A stretch of 64,000 bases of DNA. It comes from Candidatus Aminicenantota bacterium. GTDB lineage: Bacteria > Acidobacteriota > Aminicenantia > UBA2199. Below, one piece after another: positions 41,638 to 50,292 of the stretch. The translations under genes were made by a program, and so were the position numbers. Position 1 is the first letter of the stretch, and every line of letters starts with the position of its first letter. The notes under the pieces are model-generated. The model made no database searches and had not been told where the DNA came from. It saw only the letters and a list, made by a program, of their open reading frames with translations. Where the stretch lies: contig JAPKZK010000038.1 of the NCBI GenBank assembly GCA_026393835.1, forward strand, positions 124,001 through 188,000, read 5' to 3'.

Positions 41638-42279
41638 TTAGAATAGGACGGAAAGGGCCCGCCGGATTTCTGCAATAGATAGTATATATCCTTCCCCGGC
41701 TAATGAAGTCACAAACTCCCCATGCGCCCTTCCCCTGCGATATCCCGGCTCCCGCCGCGGATGCTTTAAATACCGGTCCATCAGACTGCTGCTTTCAGAA
41801 ATATTCAAAACGGCATGATAAAAAACCAGGTCCTTGTTCCGGTAAATGGATGACCCTAAAATCTTTTTGTCACGGATACAAATATCGGAGGTTCCCTCTG
41901 CCCTGAGTTCCCTCGCCCCCAACCCGTGCAGCGCTTTTATAATTTTCTCATTGTACGTTTCAAAATAAATCCGCGGCGTCCTGGAGGTATCCTTTCTTTC
42001 CAAAATGGAAACCACTAGCATACGCTGCGAAAGCACCACCGCTTCTCCCCCTGATGGTCTCTTATATACCGGGATATGATCATTTAAAATGTTTTCAACA
42101 TGAAGCGCTTCCTCTGCCTCATTACTCTGCCCCAATACGACGCATACAAAGGCGGGAATCCATGACAGGAGACAGAACTCGACCCGATTCTCCCGCAGCA
42201 GCTTACCATCCGGTAAGTCGTATTCGTTTATTATTATTTCCAAAGGTTTATTTGTGGATGGGTTGATCGAAGGCATCAT
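41638..42279 (-). CDS. lplA: Lipoate-protein ligase A-family protein
   Basis: 213 residues from MMPSINPSTNKPLEIIINEY. Landmarks of the biotin/lipoate ligase fold: VVLGQSNEAEEAL, VYKRPSGGEAVVLSQ (the RRxSGGxxV lipoate loop, here KRPSGG), GTSDICIRDKKILGSSIYR (lysine of the adenylate site) and DRYLKHPRREPGYRRGR. It attaches lipoate to the E2 lipoyl domain encoded two genes upstream. The start overlaps the lpdA end by about 30 nt, so they are co-translated. A longer frame (42384) lies wholly inside lpdA. Confidence 0.85.
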   Translation of the reverse strand: MMPSINPSTNKPLEIIINEYDLPDGKLLRENRVEFCLLSWIPAFVCVVLGQSNEAEEALHVENILNDHIPVYKRPSGGEAVVLSQRMLVVSILERKDTSRTPRIYFETYNEKIIKALHGLGARELRAEGTSDICIRDKKILGSSIYRNKDLVFYHAVLNISESSSLMDRYLKHPRREPGYRRGRAHGEFVTSLAGEGYILSIAEIRRALSVLF

Positions 42280-43612
42280 ATCCCGCTTCCATGAAAATTT
42301 CCGATATGGTGGGGTGCGCATGAATGGTGCGCGCCACATCATATACTGTACCCTCCAACTGCAAAAGTATCGCGGCTTCCGCAATCATGTCCGTGGCATG
42401 GGGCGCAATCACCTGCACCCCCAATACCTCGCCGTATTTTTTATCGGACAACATGCGGATCAGTCCCTCGGTTTCTCCCTGGATCAATGCTTTGCTATTC
42501 GCCGTCAAGGGAAACTCGCTCACTTTGTATTCGAGGTTCGCTTCCTTAATCTGCGATTCAGTCAAGCCCACTTGCGCCATCTCCGGCCGTGTGTAGATAT
42601 TAATGGGAAACCGTTCAATCTTAAAAGGCTGCTCACTGCGAATGCCGCTGATGACATTCACGGCATGAAGCCCCTGCGCGGAAGCGGCATGGGCAAACAT
42701 ACACATTCCATTGACATCACCTACGGCATATATGTTTTCCACCGACGTTTGTAAATCTTCATTCACTTTTATGAATCCATTCTCCATGGCCAATTCCACG
42801 GCGGAAGCAGGCAGCACCGCCGCACGGTTAGATGCATTTATTATTTTATCGTAAGCGATCTGTTTCATTTTTTCAGCGCCCGACTCCACCAGGATTTCAC
42901 CTTTCTCAAAACCTTTGATTTTCGCGGATAATACCACCTCAATCTTCGATTTTTTAAGCATCTTCAGTGCATAACCGGACAGGAACGGGTCTGCCTGGGG
43001 AATCAACGCATCTTCCTCAGCCAACAGCGTCACTGTTTTCCCTGCCATTTTAAAGAACTGCGCCAGTTCCACGGCATGGGCGCCGCCGCCCCACACGACT
43101 ATCCATTCCGGCAGCGTTTCCAGTTTCAACAACTCCTCCAACTCTACTTTCATGTCCGCGGGAACCGCCGGCGGTAAAGCCGCGGGCCTTGAACCGGCGG
43201 CGATAATGATATTTTTGGCCGTCAGCAGCCGGTTCTCTACGCTGACGCTCCTGTCCGCATTAATGGACGCCGCGCCCATAATCACTTCCACGCCGTTTTT
43301 CTTTAATAAGAATTCTATTCCCCTGGTCAGGCGTTTCACAATGCCTTCGGAACGCTTCACTGCCGCCGGCCAATCGAAGCCTAATTTCTCTTCATCGATG
43401 CCGGTGACGCCGAAAGTCGCCGCGTTCTTAACCAGTTCCAGGCGTCCGGCGCTTTCCAACCACGCTTTTGTGGGGATGCAGCCCCAGTTAAGACACATAC
43501 CGCCAACAGCGGATTTATCGATAAGGGCGGTTTTCAATCCCACCTGCCCCGCCCGTATGGCCGCGACGTAACCCCCCGGCCCTGCCCCGATAATTATTAA
43601 ATCATAATCCAT
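42248..43612 (-). CDS. lpdA: Dihydrolipoyl dehydrogenase (E3)
   Basis: 454 residues from MDYDLIIIGAGPGGYVAAIR. FAD loop GAGPGGY, redox disulfide GGMCLNWGCIPTK, NAD domain VVWGGGAHAVELAQ (the usual GGGxxGxE has A-H-A-V-E), second FAD contact VYAVGDVNG, and the active-site HAHPTISE with catalytic His. It reoxidises dihydrolipoamide and makes NADH. GGAGGTAG precedes this ATG; the 29-residue upstream extension is built from word repeats (TTCGTG and ATGATGA) and is unlikely to be translated. Confidence 0.93.
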   Translation of the reverse strand: MDYDLIIIGAGPGGYVAAIRAGQVGLKTALIDKSAVGGMCLNWGCIPTKAWLESAGRLELVKNAATFGVTGIDEEKLGFDWPAAVKRSEGIVKRLTRGIEFLLKKNGVEVIMGAASINADRSVSVENRLLTAKNIIIAAGSRPAALPPAVPADMKVELEELLKLETLPEWIVVWGGGAHAVELAQFFKMAGKTVTLLAEEDALIPQADPFLSGYALKMLKKSKIEVVLSAKIKGFEKGEILVESGAEKMKQIAYDKIINASNRAAVLPASAVELAMENGFIKVNEDLQTSVENIYAVGDVNGMCMFAHAASAQGLHAVNVISGIRSEQPFKIERFPINIYTRPEMAQVGLTESQIKEANLEYKVSEFPLTANSKALIQGETEGLIRMLSDKKYGEVLGVQVIAPHATDMIAEAAILLQLEGTVYDVARTIHAHPTISEIFMEAGYDAFDQPIHK

Positions 43613-43639
43613 AACTACCTCCGTTAAAAAAAAATAGAA

Positions 43640-43705
43640 TGATGAATGATGAATGATGAAAAAAACATTCGTGTTCATTCGTGTAATTCGTGGGTTCATC
43701 TTTTT
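43640..43705 (-). repeat. TTCGTG and ATGATGA word repeats between E2 and E3
   Basis: 43637-43660 iterates GAATGATGAATGATG; 43668-43700 is ATTCGTGTTCATTCGTGTAA then TTCGTGGGTTCAT. They lie inside the dehydrogenase operon, in the E2-E3 gap. Confidence 0.7.
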
Positions 43706-45019
43706 TTAAATTAGCAACAGCGACGCGGGGTCTTTTAAGAAACCGGTTACCTTTACCATAAACCGCGCCGCCTGGGCGCCGTCCACGATGCGGTGGTCCA
43801 CCGACATGGATAGCGGCAACACATACCCTACCACTACCTGGTCATCTTTCACCACCGGCGTCTTCATGATGCGGCCCACCCCCAGGATCGCGGCCTGGGG
43901 ATAATTGATCACCGGTACGCCGTAGGTTCCGCCAATTGACCCGTAATTGGTCACGGAAAACGTTCCGTCTTTGAAATCCTCCAGGGTGAGCTTTCGCTCC
44001 CGCGCCCGCTCGGCTGTTTCGACGATCTTTTGCGACAACTGGAAAATGGAAAGTTTATCTACATCCCGAATCACCGGCACCACCAATCCTTCTTTGGTAT
44101 CCACCGCCACGCCGATATGATAATAGTTTTTCAAGATCATGCGGTCATTCTCAAGGTCCATCTCGGCATTGAGCAGCGGAAACTCTTTTAAGCCCGCGAC
44201 CACCGCCTTGAAAATAAATGGTAAATAGGATAGTTTCACGCCCCGGTCCGCGTAGGCTTGTTTATGGGTTTCCCGCAGTTTCACCAGTTCCGAGACTTCC
44301 ACTTCTTCGATGGCGGTCATATGGGCGGCGGATTGTTTGGAGCGGAGCATGTTGCGGGCAATGGCTTTCCTCATCTGGCTCAGGGGTTCATAGACCACCC
44401 GCGGTTCCGCCGGTTCGGGAGCGGGCGCCGTCAGCGGTTTGATTTCCCCAGCCTGTTTCTTTTCATAGAAACGTTGAATATCGGCTTTCATTACGCGGCC
44501 GGCCGGGCCCGTACCCGGGACCTGGTTGATATCCACGCCCAGTTCTTTGGCCATGGCGCGCGCCACGGGCGTGGCCAGGGCCTTTTTCAGGGGCTTTTCT
44601 TCTCCCGGCGCTTCCGCCGCTTCCGGCGGCGGCAGTCCTTCCGTGCCGGCCGGGAGGAAGGCGGAATCGCCGGCCACTTCCAGGGTGCCCACGACGCCGA
44701 AGCCTTTCTCATCGATGGGTTTCGCTTCCAGCGGTTTCGGTCTCTCCGCGGCAATGGCCTGGGCTTCCGCGCCGGAAATTCCTTCGATCTCTAATTCCAC
44801 CAATGGGTCATCTACTTTAATGACTTCCCCTTCTTTGCCGAAAATATTGGTAATTGTACCGGCCCGGGGCGAAGGAATATCCGTCACCACTTTGTCGGTT
44901 TCCATTTTAACCAGGGATTCGCCCGATTTAATGGCCTGTCCCTTTTTTACATACCATTGAAGTATCTTCCCTTCGCTGATGCCTTCCCCTATATCCGGGA
45001 ACTTAAATATGTATCTCAT
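43706..45019 (-). CDS. 2-oxoacid dehydrogenase E2 (dihydrolipoamide acyltransferase)
   Basis: 437 residues. Lipoyl domain 1-80 with METDKVVTD (lysine that carries lipoate), alanine/proline/glutamate linker, peripheral-subunit binding domain KKALATPVARAMAKELGVDINQVPGTGPAGRVMKADI (about 145-185), and catalytic domain from 215 with the active-site DHRIVDGAQAARF near the end. Order and linker match branched-chain or pyruvate-type complexes. It transfers the acyl group to CoA. RBS GGAGAG. Confidence 0.92.
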   Translation of the reverse strand: MRYIFKFPDIGEGISEGKILQWYVKKGQAIKSGESLVKMETDKVVTDIPSPRAGTITNIFGKEGEVIKVDDPLVELEIEGISGAEAQAIAAERPKPLEAKPIDEKGFGVVGTLEVAGDSAFLPAGTEGLPPPEAAEAPGEEKPLKKALATPVARAMAKELGVDINQVPGTGPAGRVMKADIQRFYEKKQAGEIKPLTAPAPEPAEPRVVYEPLSQMRKAIARNMLRSKQSAAHMTAIEEVEVSELVKLRETHKQAYADRGVKLSYLPFIFKAVVAGLKEFPLLNAEMDLENDRMILKNYYHIGVAVDTKEGLVVPVIRDVDKLSIFQLSQKIVETAERARERKLTLEDFKDGTFSVTNYGSIGGTYGVPVINYPQAAILGVGRIMKTPVVKDDQVVVGYVLPLSMSVDHRIVDGAQAARFMVKVTGFLKDPASLLLI

Positions 45020-45057
45020 TGTTCTCTCCTGCTAAACAAAAGTTTTGTCCACTGATC

Positions 45058-45145
45058 GGGCGAACACGGAAACAAGCGGCTCGCCCCTACGGTAATTCTA
45101 CCCTTTTTTTTAATCTGTGTTAATCTGTGTAATCTGTGGACAACG
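45058..45145 (+). repeat. GGGCGAACACGG..CGCCCCTAC and AATCTGTG word repeats
   Basis: 45058-45090 is GGGCGAACACGGAAACAAGC then GGCTCGCCCCTACGG. 45110-45143 iterates TTAATCTGTG three times and ends TAATCTGTGGACAACG. Both sit in the 134-nt gap between the E1-beta and E2 genes of one operon. Confidence 0.7.
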
Positions 45146-45153
45146 TTTTTCAT

Positions 45154-46137
45154 TCAGTACTCCACTACCTTTTTGATTTCATGGAAGATGCGTTCCGGGG
45201 TGTGGAAGTAGTGATGTTCGCCTTTGGGTAGGGGCGGGACCGTATCGAACCCGGCCAACCGGGTGGGCGGGGCTTCCAGGCTTAGAAACGCTTCTTCAAC
45301 GGCGATGGAAATTAACTCGGCGCCGGCGCCGAAACTCATGGGGCCTTCCGTTACCGACAACACCCGGCCCGTCTTTTTGATAGATGCCGCGATGGTTTCC
45401 CTGTCGATGGGGTAAATGGTGCGCAGGTCGATCAGTTCCACGGAGATGCCTTTTTCTTTGGCCATAATCATGGCCCGCTGGACTTCGCGGATTTCCGCGC
45501 CGTAAGAGATCACGGTAATATCCGTACCTACCGCCGCCACTTTGGCCTTGCCGATGGGGATGGCGAATTTCGTTTCCGGCACTTCTTGTTTAATGGCGCG
45601 GTAGACTTTTTTCGGTTCCATGAAAATCACCGGGTCGTCGGTTTCGATGGCGGAGATGAGCAGGCCTTTGGCGTCGTAGGGGGTCGAGGGGATGACGACT
45701 TTGAGGCCGGGGATATGTCCGAAGAGCGCTTCCATGCTTTCCGAGTGGTGTTCCAGGGCTTTGATGCCGCCGCCGTAGGGCATGCGAACGACCATTTGTG
45801 CGCCGTACCTGCCGCGGGAGCGGTTGCGCATGCGGGCCACGTGGGCGAGAATCTGGTTGAAGGCCGGGAAAGCAAAACCGGAAAATTGGATTTCCACCAC
45901 GGGTCTTAACCCGGCGGCGCACATGCCGACGGCCGCGCCCACGATGGCGGATTCGGCCAGCGGGGAATCGAATACCCGTTCCACGCCGTATTTTTTTTGC
46001 AGGCCCGAGGTAACGCGGAACACGCCGCCTTCCACGCCCACGTCTTCGCCGTAGATAACGACATCCGGGTCTTCGGCCAGTTTGATATCCAGGGCGTCGG
46101 TGAGCGCCTGGACCATGGTCATGACTTGTGAACTCAT
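45154..46137 (-). CDS. 2-oxoacid dehydrogenase E1 beta subunit
   Basis: 327 residues. MVQALTDALDIKLAEDPDVVIYGEDVGVEGGVFRVTSGL, FDSPLAESAIVGAAVGMCAAGLRPVVEIQFSGFAFPAFNQI and HHSESMEALFGHIPGLKVV are typical of branched-chain/pyruvate E1 beta (transketolase fold, pyrimidine side). It pairs with E1 alpha, whose stop overlaps this ATG by 4 nt. The H-H-S-E-S pattern favours the branched-chain type, but substrate is not certain. Confidence 0.92.
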   Translation of the reverse strand: MSSQVMTMVQALTDALDIKLAEDPDVVIYGEDVGVEGGVFRVTSGLQKKYGVERVFDSPLAESAIVGAAVGMCAAGLRPVVEIQFSGFAFPAFNQILAHVARMRNRSRGRYGAQMVVRMPYGGGIKALEHHSESMEALFGHIPGLKVVIPSTPYDAKGLLISAIETDDPVIFMEPKKVYRAIKQEVPETKFAIPIGKAKVAAVGTDITVISYGAEIREVQRAMIMAKEKGISVELIDLRTIYPIDRETIAASIKKTGRVLSVTEGPMSFGAGAELISIAVEEAFLSLEAPPTRLAGFDTVPPLPKGEHHYFHTPERIFHEIKKVVEY

Positions 46138-47225
46138 TTTTGGGTCTCCTTCCGGTTTAAATATTTCTCATAGGCAATTTGCTGTTGTTTCAAGTCTTCC
46201 GGCATTTCTTTATAATGATATTGAAACACGTCTTCGACTTTGTAGGGGGGATAGTTTTCATAGACCGCGAATTCCTTTTCCACTTCCTTTTTATATTCTT
46301 CCAGCAGGGGTTCGTCGTCTTCGGGTTTCCACAGGCCATTGGCAACCAGGTAGCCGCGAAGGCGTTTGATGGGGTCTTTTTCCGCCCAGGCTTTTTCTTC
46401 TTCCTGGGAGCGGTAGAGGGAAGGGTCGTCGGAGGTGGTATGGGCGCCCTGGCGGAAGGTCAGGGCTTCGATAAGCACCGGGCCTTTGCCGGCGCGGGTA
46501 TGTTGGAAGGCTTCGCTGCCGGCCCTGTATACGGCGAAGAAATCATTGCCGTCCACTTTAATGCCCGGGATGCCGTAGGCCAATGATTTGATTGCCAGGT
46601 TGAGGGAAGCGGTTTGTTTTTTGACTGGCACGGAGATGGCGTACTGGTTGTTCTGGACGGTGAAGATCACGGGGGCTTTCCAGACCGCGGCGAAGTTCAG
46701 GGCCTCGTGGAAATCGCCTTCCGAGGTGCTGCCGTCGCCGGAGAAAGCGAAAACAACGCTGTCTTGTTTTTTATATTTAACCGCGTACCCGATGCCGGCG
46801 GCGTGTATGAGTTGGGAGGCGATGGGCACGGCCGACGGCAGGAAATTCGGGGCGCCGGAGAATTTGGAACCGTCTTCATGACCGCCGAAGTAAAGGAAAA
46901 TATCGCGCAGCCGGGCGCCTTTAAGGAGCCAGGCCGACATTTCGCGGAACGCCGGGACAAGCCAGTCTTGCGGCCGCATGAGTTTGCCCATGGCCGTACC
47001 GATGGCTTCCTGGCCCAGGTTGGGGGGATAGGTGTACATGCGGCCCTGTCTTTGAAACGAAACAGCCATAAGGTCGGCGGTGCGGGCGAAGTTCATGAAT
47101 TTATAAGCTTCTAATACCAGGTCGTCGGGTATATCGGGTTTCCATTGGGGGTTGATGATTTGGCCGTCGTTATCTATAATTTGGAGCATTTTATCTTCCC
47201 GTGGCTCATATTCTTCAAACAACAT
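46134..47225 (-). CDS. 2-oxoacid dehydrogenase E1 alpha subunit
   Basis: 363 residues. Thiamine diphosphate motif GDGSTSEGDFHEALNFAAVWKAPVIFTVQNNQYAIS (about 165-200), the FRQGAHTTSDDPSLYR phosphorylation-loop equivalent near 270-285, and GQEAIGTAMG near 72. Decarboxylates the 2-oxoacid. Start with an excellent AAGGAGGAAAC. First gene of the operon E1a-E1b-E2-E3-lplA. Confidence 0.93.
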   Translation of the reverse strand: MLFEEYEPREDKMLQIIDNDGQIINPQWKPDIPDDLVLEAYKFMNFARTADLMAVSFQRQGRMYTYPPNLGQEAIGTAMGKLMRPQDWLVPAFREMSAWLLKGARLRDIFLYFGGHEDGSKFSGAPNFLPSAVPIASQLIHAAGIGYAVKYKKQDSVVFAFSGDGSTSEGDFHEALNFAAVWKAPVIFTVQNNQYAISVPVKKQTASLNLAIKSLAYGIPGIKVDGNDFFAVYRAGSEAFQHTRAGKGPVLIEALTFRQGAHTTSDDPSLYRSQEEEKAWAEKDPIKRLRGYLVANGLWKPEDDEPLLEEYKKEVEKEFAVYENYPPYKVEDVFQYHYKEMPEDLKQQQIAYEKYLNRKETQK

Positions 47226-47334
47226 GTTTCCTCCTTATAACTCGGTTATTAGATGTCTTTCTTTTATGTGGGATATTATGCCAAAAAAAAATAAAAATTA
47301 AAAGAGGAAAGAGGAAAATTAAAAATAATACTGT

Positions 47335-47349
47335 CCCCCATGCTGGGGG
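47335..47349 (+). repeat. CCCCCATGCTGGGGG mini-palindrome
   Basis: Six-base arms CCCCCA/TGGGGG around TGC. Also at 53274-53291 and 54899-54916, followed by GAGGAAAAA- or T-rich flanks. Confidence 0.65.
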
Positions 47350-47409
47350 AATTATCTTCATTCGTGTCATTCATTGGGCATGGGGCAGGAATTTTTTGGG
47401 GGAAGCCGC

Positions 47410-47438
47410 TTGAAATTTTCTTACATTTGTGTTATTTT
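47410..47438 (+). promoter_or_regulatory. Promoter of the small antitoxin at 47475
   Basis: TTGAAA at 47410-47415, 17 nt, TATTTT at 47433-47438; a leader of about 30 nt carries GGAGGT. A normal leadered promoter. Confidence 0.5.
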
Positions 47439-47474
47439 AAATTTGTAGTCGATATTGGAGGTTTTGAATTCATG

Positions 47475-47702
47475 ATGTCAACGCTTGAGAATATAACATT
47501 ATCTGAGTTTAAAGATTTGCTAACTCACGTTAAAATGCCGGAAAAGATGCGGTTAACCGTAACTTTCGAAGACAACCAAACCGCTTCGGAAATACTGAAA
47601 AAAAAACGGGCCTTCGAGGCTATTCACAAACTCAGGGGCTCAGGAAACGGAAATCTTGTTAAAACCCTTCTGAAAGAACGATCCAAAGATAAACTTCGAT
47701 GA
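47475..47702 (+). CDS. Antitoxin-like protein of a decayed PIN module
   Basis: 75 residues from MSTLENITLSEFKDLLTHVK (the preceding ATG at 47472 is also possible). MPEKMRLTVTFEDNQTASEILKKKRAFEAIHKLRGSGNGNLVKTLLKERSKDKLR resembles antitoxins found before PIN toxins (xFExxxxAxxILxKxxxxxAxxxLRGSGNGNLVxxLLKER). GGAGGT before the ATG. The toxin downstream is reduced to 31 codons. Confidence 0.6.
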   Translation: MSTLENITLSEFKDLLTHVKMPEKMRLTVTFEDNQTASEILKKKRAFEAIHKLRGSGNGNLVKTLLKERSKDKLR

Positions 47703-47708
47703 GCAATT

Positions 47709-47804
47709 AAATTCAAAAATGCGATCTTAGTTCACAAGGATCCTGAATTTGAACAAATTGAAGACGATTTAAAACAGTATAAATTGAAGTACAAAAGACA
47801 TTAG
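47709..47804 (+). pseudogene. C-terminal remnant of a PIN toxin
   Basis: KFKNAILVHKDPEFEQIEDD then LKQYKLKYKRH and a stop. LVHKDPEFE is the last strand and helix of PIN toxins. No start; the N-terminal catalytic residues are gone. Confidence 0.65.
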
Positions 47805-47930
47805 GAATGAACGCCCCCTGGGCAGTGCGAGTTCCTAACCATGCAGCCCAAGGAACACACGAAAAGAGAGAGTCCACAGATGGCCAGCTTTCTTCATCAT
47901 TCATCATTCATCGTTTTATCTTTTTACCGT

Positions 47931-47959
47931 TTGAAATCGGCGGGTTTTTCGTTTACAAT
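47931..47959 (+). promoter_or_regulatory. Predicted leaderless promoter of the XRE gene
   Basis: TTGAAA at 47931-47936, 17 nt, TACAAT at 47954-47959, 6 nt (ACGGGC) to the ATG at 47966. Confidence 0.7.
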
Positions 47960-47965
47960 ACGGGC

Positions 47966-48253
47966 ATGCGAGTAAAAACAGAACTTAAGAAAAAATTGCG
48001 TAGGGACTTTGGTGTGCGCATGCGGCAATTGCGTGAAACCCAGGGCCTGACCGGGACTAAAATGGCAGGGATGCTTCAAATCGACCGGGGCACCTTAAAG
48101 AGGCATGAAGACGGCCAGTGGATGCCGGAGTATCCGATTTTGCTAAAGATATCCAACGCCTTTGATGTTTCGATGGATTGGCTCCTGTTCAATAAAGGGC
48201 CGATATTTTATAAGCAAAAGGATCTCGAGGCAAAAGCAGCCGCCGCAAGGTGA
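47966..48253 (+). CDS. XRE-family transcriptional regulator
   Basis: 95 residues from MRVKTELKKKLRRDFGVRMR. HTH: QLRETQGLTGTKMAGMLQIDRGTLKRHEDGQWMPEYPILLKISNAFDVSMDWLLFNKGP. Same layout as the XRE protein at 32707. Stop TGA overlaps the start ATG of the TIR fragment (TGATG), so the regulator and the broken effector are coupled. A frame extension upstream to 47807 would contain the promoter and is rejected. Confidence 0.8.
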   Translation: MRVKTELKKKLRRDFGVRMRQLRETQGLTGTKMAGMLQIDRGTLKRHEDGQWMPEYPILLKISNAFDVSMDWLLFNKGPIFYKQKDLEAKAAAAR

Positions 48254-49616
48254 TGGCTGTAGAAAATGCCCTTAAAAAATACGCCAAACCGTTTTGGAAA
48301 CCTTCAATTAAGCTTTTCAGGGATGAAAAAGAAATGCCCACCGGCAGTAACCTGGGGGCTTCCATTAATCACGCCCTGGAAAACTCCGGGTACATGATTT
48401 ATTTTGCTTCCAAAGAGGCAGCTCAATCGGAATGAGTTCAAAAAGAGCTTCGTAAATGGTGTGGAGAGTTAAACCGGGCGGACAAATTAATTATTATCCT
48501 CATCGCGGATGAGATCAAGACCGATCCTCAAAAAGAAAAAATAATCTGGAAAGAGACCGATGCGCTCCCCTCCTTCCTGGAAGAGTATATCACAGACATT
48601 CCCATCTATGAAGACTTACGATGGTCAAAACAAGATGAATTGCTGACCCTGGGAAATATCCCCTTTAGAGAGAGTATTAATCGTATTACGGCCCGGCTTC
48701 AAGAGAAAACACCCGCGGAGATGAATGATGAGAATGTGAAAATTGACCGCCGCAATAAACGGATAATAAGGGCAATTATTGGAATTGTGGCAGTTCTTTC
48801 TATTGCGGTGGGTATTTTTGCATGGTATGCAGAGGTCCAAAAAAATCTGGCGAAAAAGCAATATAAAATGGCAGTAAGCAATCGGCTCGCTTCAGAAGCG
48901 GAATTTGTAATGCCGAAAGATAATGCTAAAGCAATTCGTATAGCGGAATAGCATTTGAAATCGGTCTACCTTCACCGCCTGCCGCTGTGGTGCGGGCTTT
49001 ATGTTCATGCGCATATTCAACAAAGGGACATCCGTTCTACAGTGTCTCATTGAGCCATAATAGTGCAGTTTCAACCGCAGTCTTTTCACCGGACGGTTCC
49101 CGCATTCTCACCGTTTCCGATTATGAAACCACGAAAGTGTGGGATGTGCAGGGAAATCTTCTAGTGGAGTTGAAGGAGCATAATGATTCTGTTCGAAGCG
49201 TCGTGTTTTCCCCGGACGGTTCCCGCATTCTTACCGCTTCCTATGATAGAACCGCGAAATTGTGGGATATAAATGGGAACCTCCTGGCCGATTTGAGAGG
49301 GCATACCGATATTGTCAACAGCGCTGTTTTTTCACCCGAAGGTTCCCGCATTCTCACCGCCTCGTGGGATAAAACCGCGAAATTGTGGGATTTGAAGGGA
49401 AACCTCCTGGCCGATTTGAGAGGACATACTGATAAGGTCAACAGGGCGGCGTTTTCCCCGAATGGAAAATACATTGTCACCGCTTCATCAGATGGAACAG
49501 CCATCATCTGGCCGACCCCGGAAACCATCATGGAATATCTGAAAACCGCCCCCATCCCGAAACTCACCCCGGAAGAAAAAAAGGAACTGGGCATCGAAGG
49601 ATTTGAGATCGAATAA
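48253..49616 (+). pseudogene. TIR-transmembrane-WD40 protein, broken
   Basis: The frame starts MAVENALKKYAKPFWKPSIK, inside the TIR_2-type domain (FRDEKEMPTGSNLGASINHALENSGYMIYFASKEAAQSE); the first TIR strand is missing. At 48433 a TGA replaces the conserved W of QS.W.QKE. The frame continues (LRKWCGELNRADKLIIILIADEI) to a membrane helix (IIRAIIGIVAVLSIAVGIF, about 48766-48825), a TAG at 48949, then a frameshift into the WD40 part (48987-49616) with four blades of FSPDGSRILTASxDxTAKLWD type and tail LTPEEKKELGIEGFEIE. TIR domains often degrade NAD or make signal nucleotides, and WD40 sensors are common partners in defence. At least three lesions: a relic. Confidence 0.8.
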
Positions 49617-49769
49617 GAAAAATAAATCCGAAATTCGAAATTCGAAACCCGAAACAAATTCAAAAATCAAAAATTCAAAATTCAAAACAAAAAACAAAAA
49701 CAATTTGCCGCCGAATGCGTCTACAGCGCAAAAACGATGGGACTAAAACCATTTTTCTTTTTAACTTGC

Positions 49770-49798
49770 TTGAATGTTTGAGGGATTTGTATTAGAAT
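49770..49798 (+). promoter_or_regulatory. Promoter of the PIN gene at 49817
   Basis: TTGAAT at 49770-49775, 17 nt, TAGAAT at 49793-49798. The leader of about 12 nt carries TGGAGG, so this is a short-leader SD start. Confidence 0.6.
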
Positions 49799-49816
49799 AG
49801 AGATGGAGGTCGATAG

Positions 49817-50290
49817 ATGAAACCCAAAATATATATCGAAACCACCATTATTAGTTATCTAACCGGTAAACCGAGCCGAGATATTATCATCGCAGCCCAT
49901 CAGCAAATCACCGAGGAGTGGTGGCGAACCAGGCGACATTTTTTCGATTTATATGCTTCGCAACTTGTTATTCGCGAAGCGGGCGCAGGAGATGAAGAAT
50001 ATTCCCAAAAAAGGCTCAATGCTCTGAGTGAAGCCGAATTGTTAGAAATCACAGAAAGAGCATTATCCCTGGCAAAAATACTCATTGAAAAAGGCGCCGT
50101 ACCCCAAAAAGCAGAAGAAGATGCTCTTCATATAGCGATTGCAGTCGTGAATGGCATCGATTACTTTATATCCTGGAATTGTAAGCATATTGCCAACGCT
50201 AAAATGCGCAGCAAGATAGAACAAGTTTGCCTATCTTGTGGCTATGAACCCATTATTATTTGTACCCCTGAAGAGTTATTGGAGGATTAA
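49817..50290 (+). CDS. PIN-domain protein
   Basis: 157 residues: MKPKIYIETTIISYLTGKPS is the PIN start with E in place of D (YIETTxISYL, a known subgroup). Also LVIREAGAGDEEYSQKR, EEDALHIAIAVVNGIDYFISWNCKHIANA and a helix end TPEELLED. Predicted RNase toxin or toxin-like protein. GGAGG before ATG. It is coupled to a small downstream gene and lies between two copies of the WD40 3' end. Confidence 0.8.
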   Translation: MKPKIYIETTIISYLTGKPSRDIIIAAHQQITEEWWRTRRHFFDLYASQLVIREAGAGDEEYSQKRLNALSEAELLEITERALSLAKILIEKGAVPQKAEEDALHIAIAVVNGIDYFISWNCKHIANAKMRSKIEQVCLSCGYEPIIICTPEELLED

Positions 50291-50292
50291 TA

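Noticed and set aside
41412..41678. 88-codon forward frame and its reverse-strand partner at 41351-41560
   Set aside because: Proline/arginine-rich on both strands, no RBS, no domain; likely non-coding.
43613..43699. 29-residue N-terminal extension of lpdA
   Set aside because: Encoded by word repeats; GGAGGTAG and the FAD motif point to ATG 43612.
44258..44794. 178-codon frame antisense to the E2 gene
   Set aside because: Shadow of the GC-rich E2 codons on the other strand; E2 is certain.
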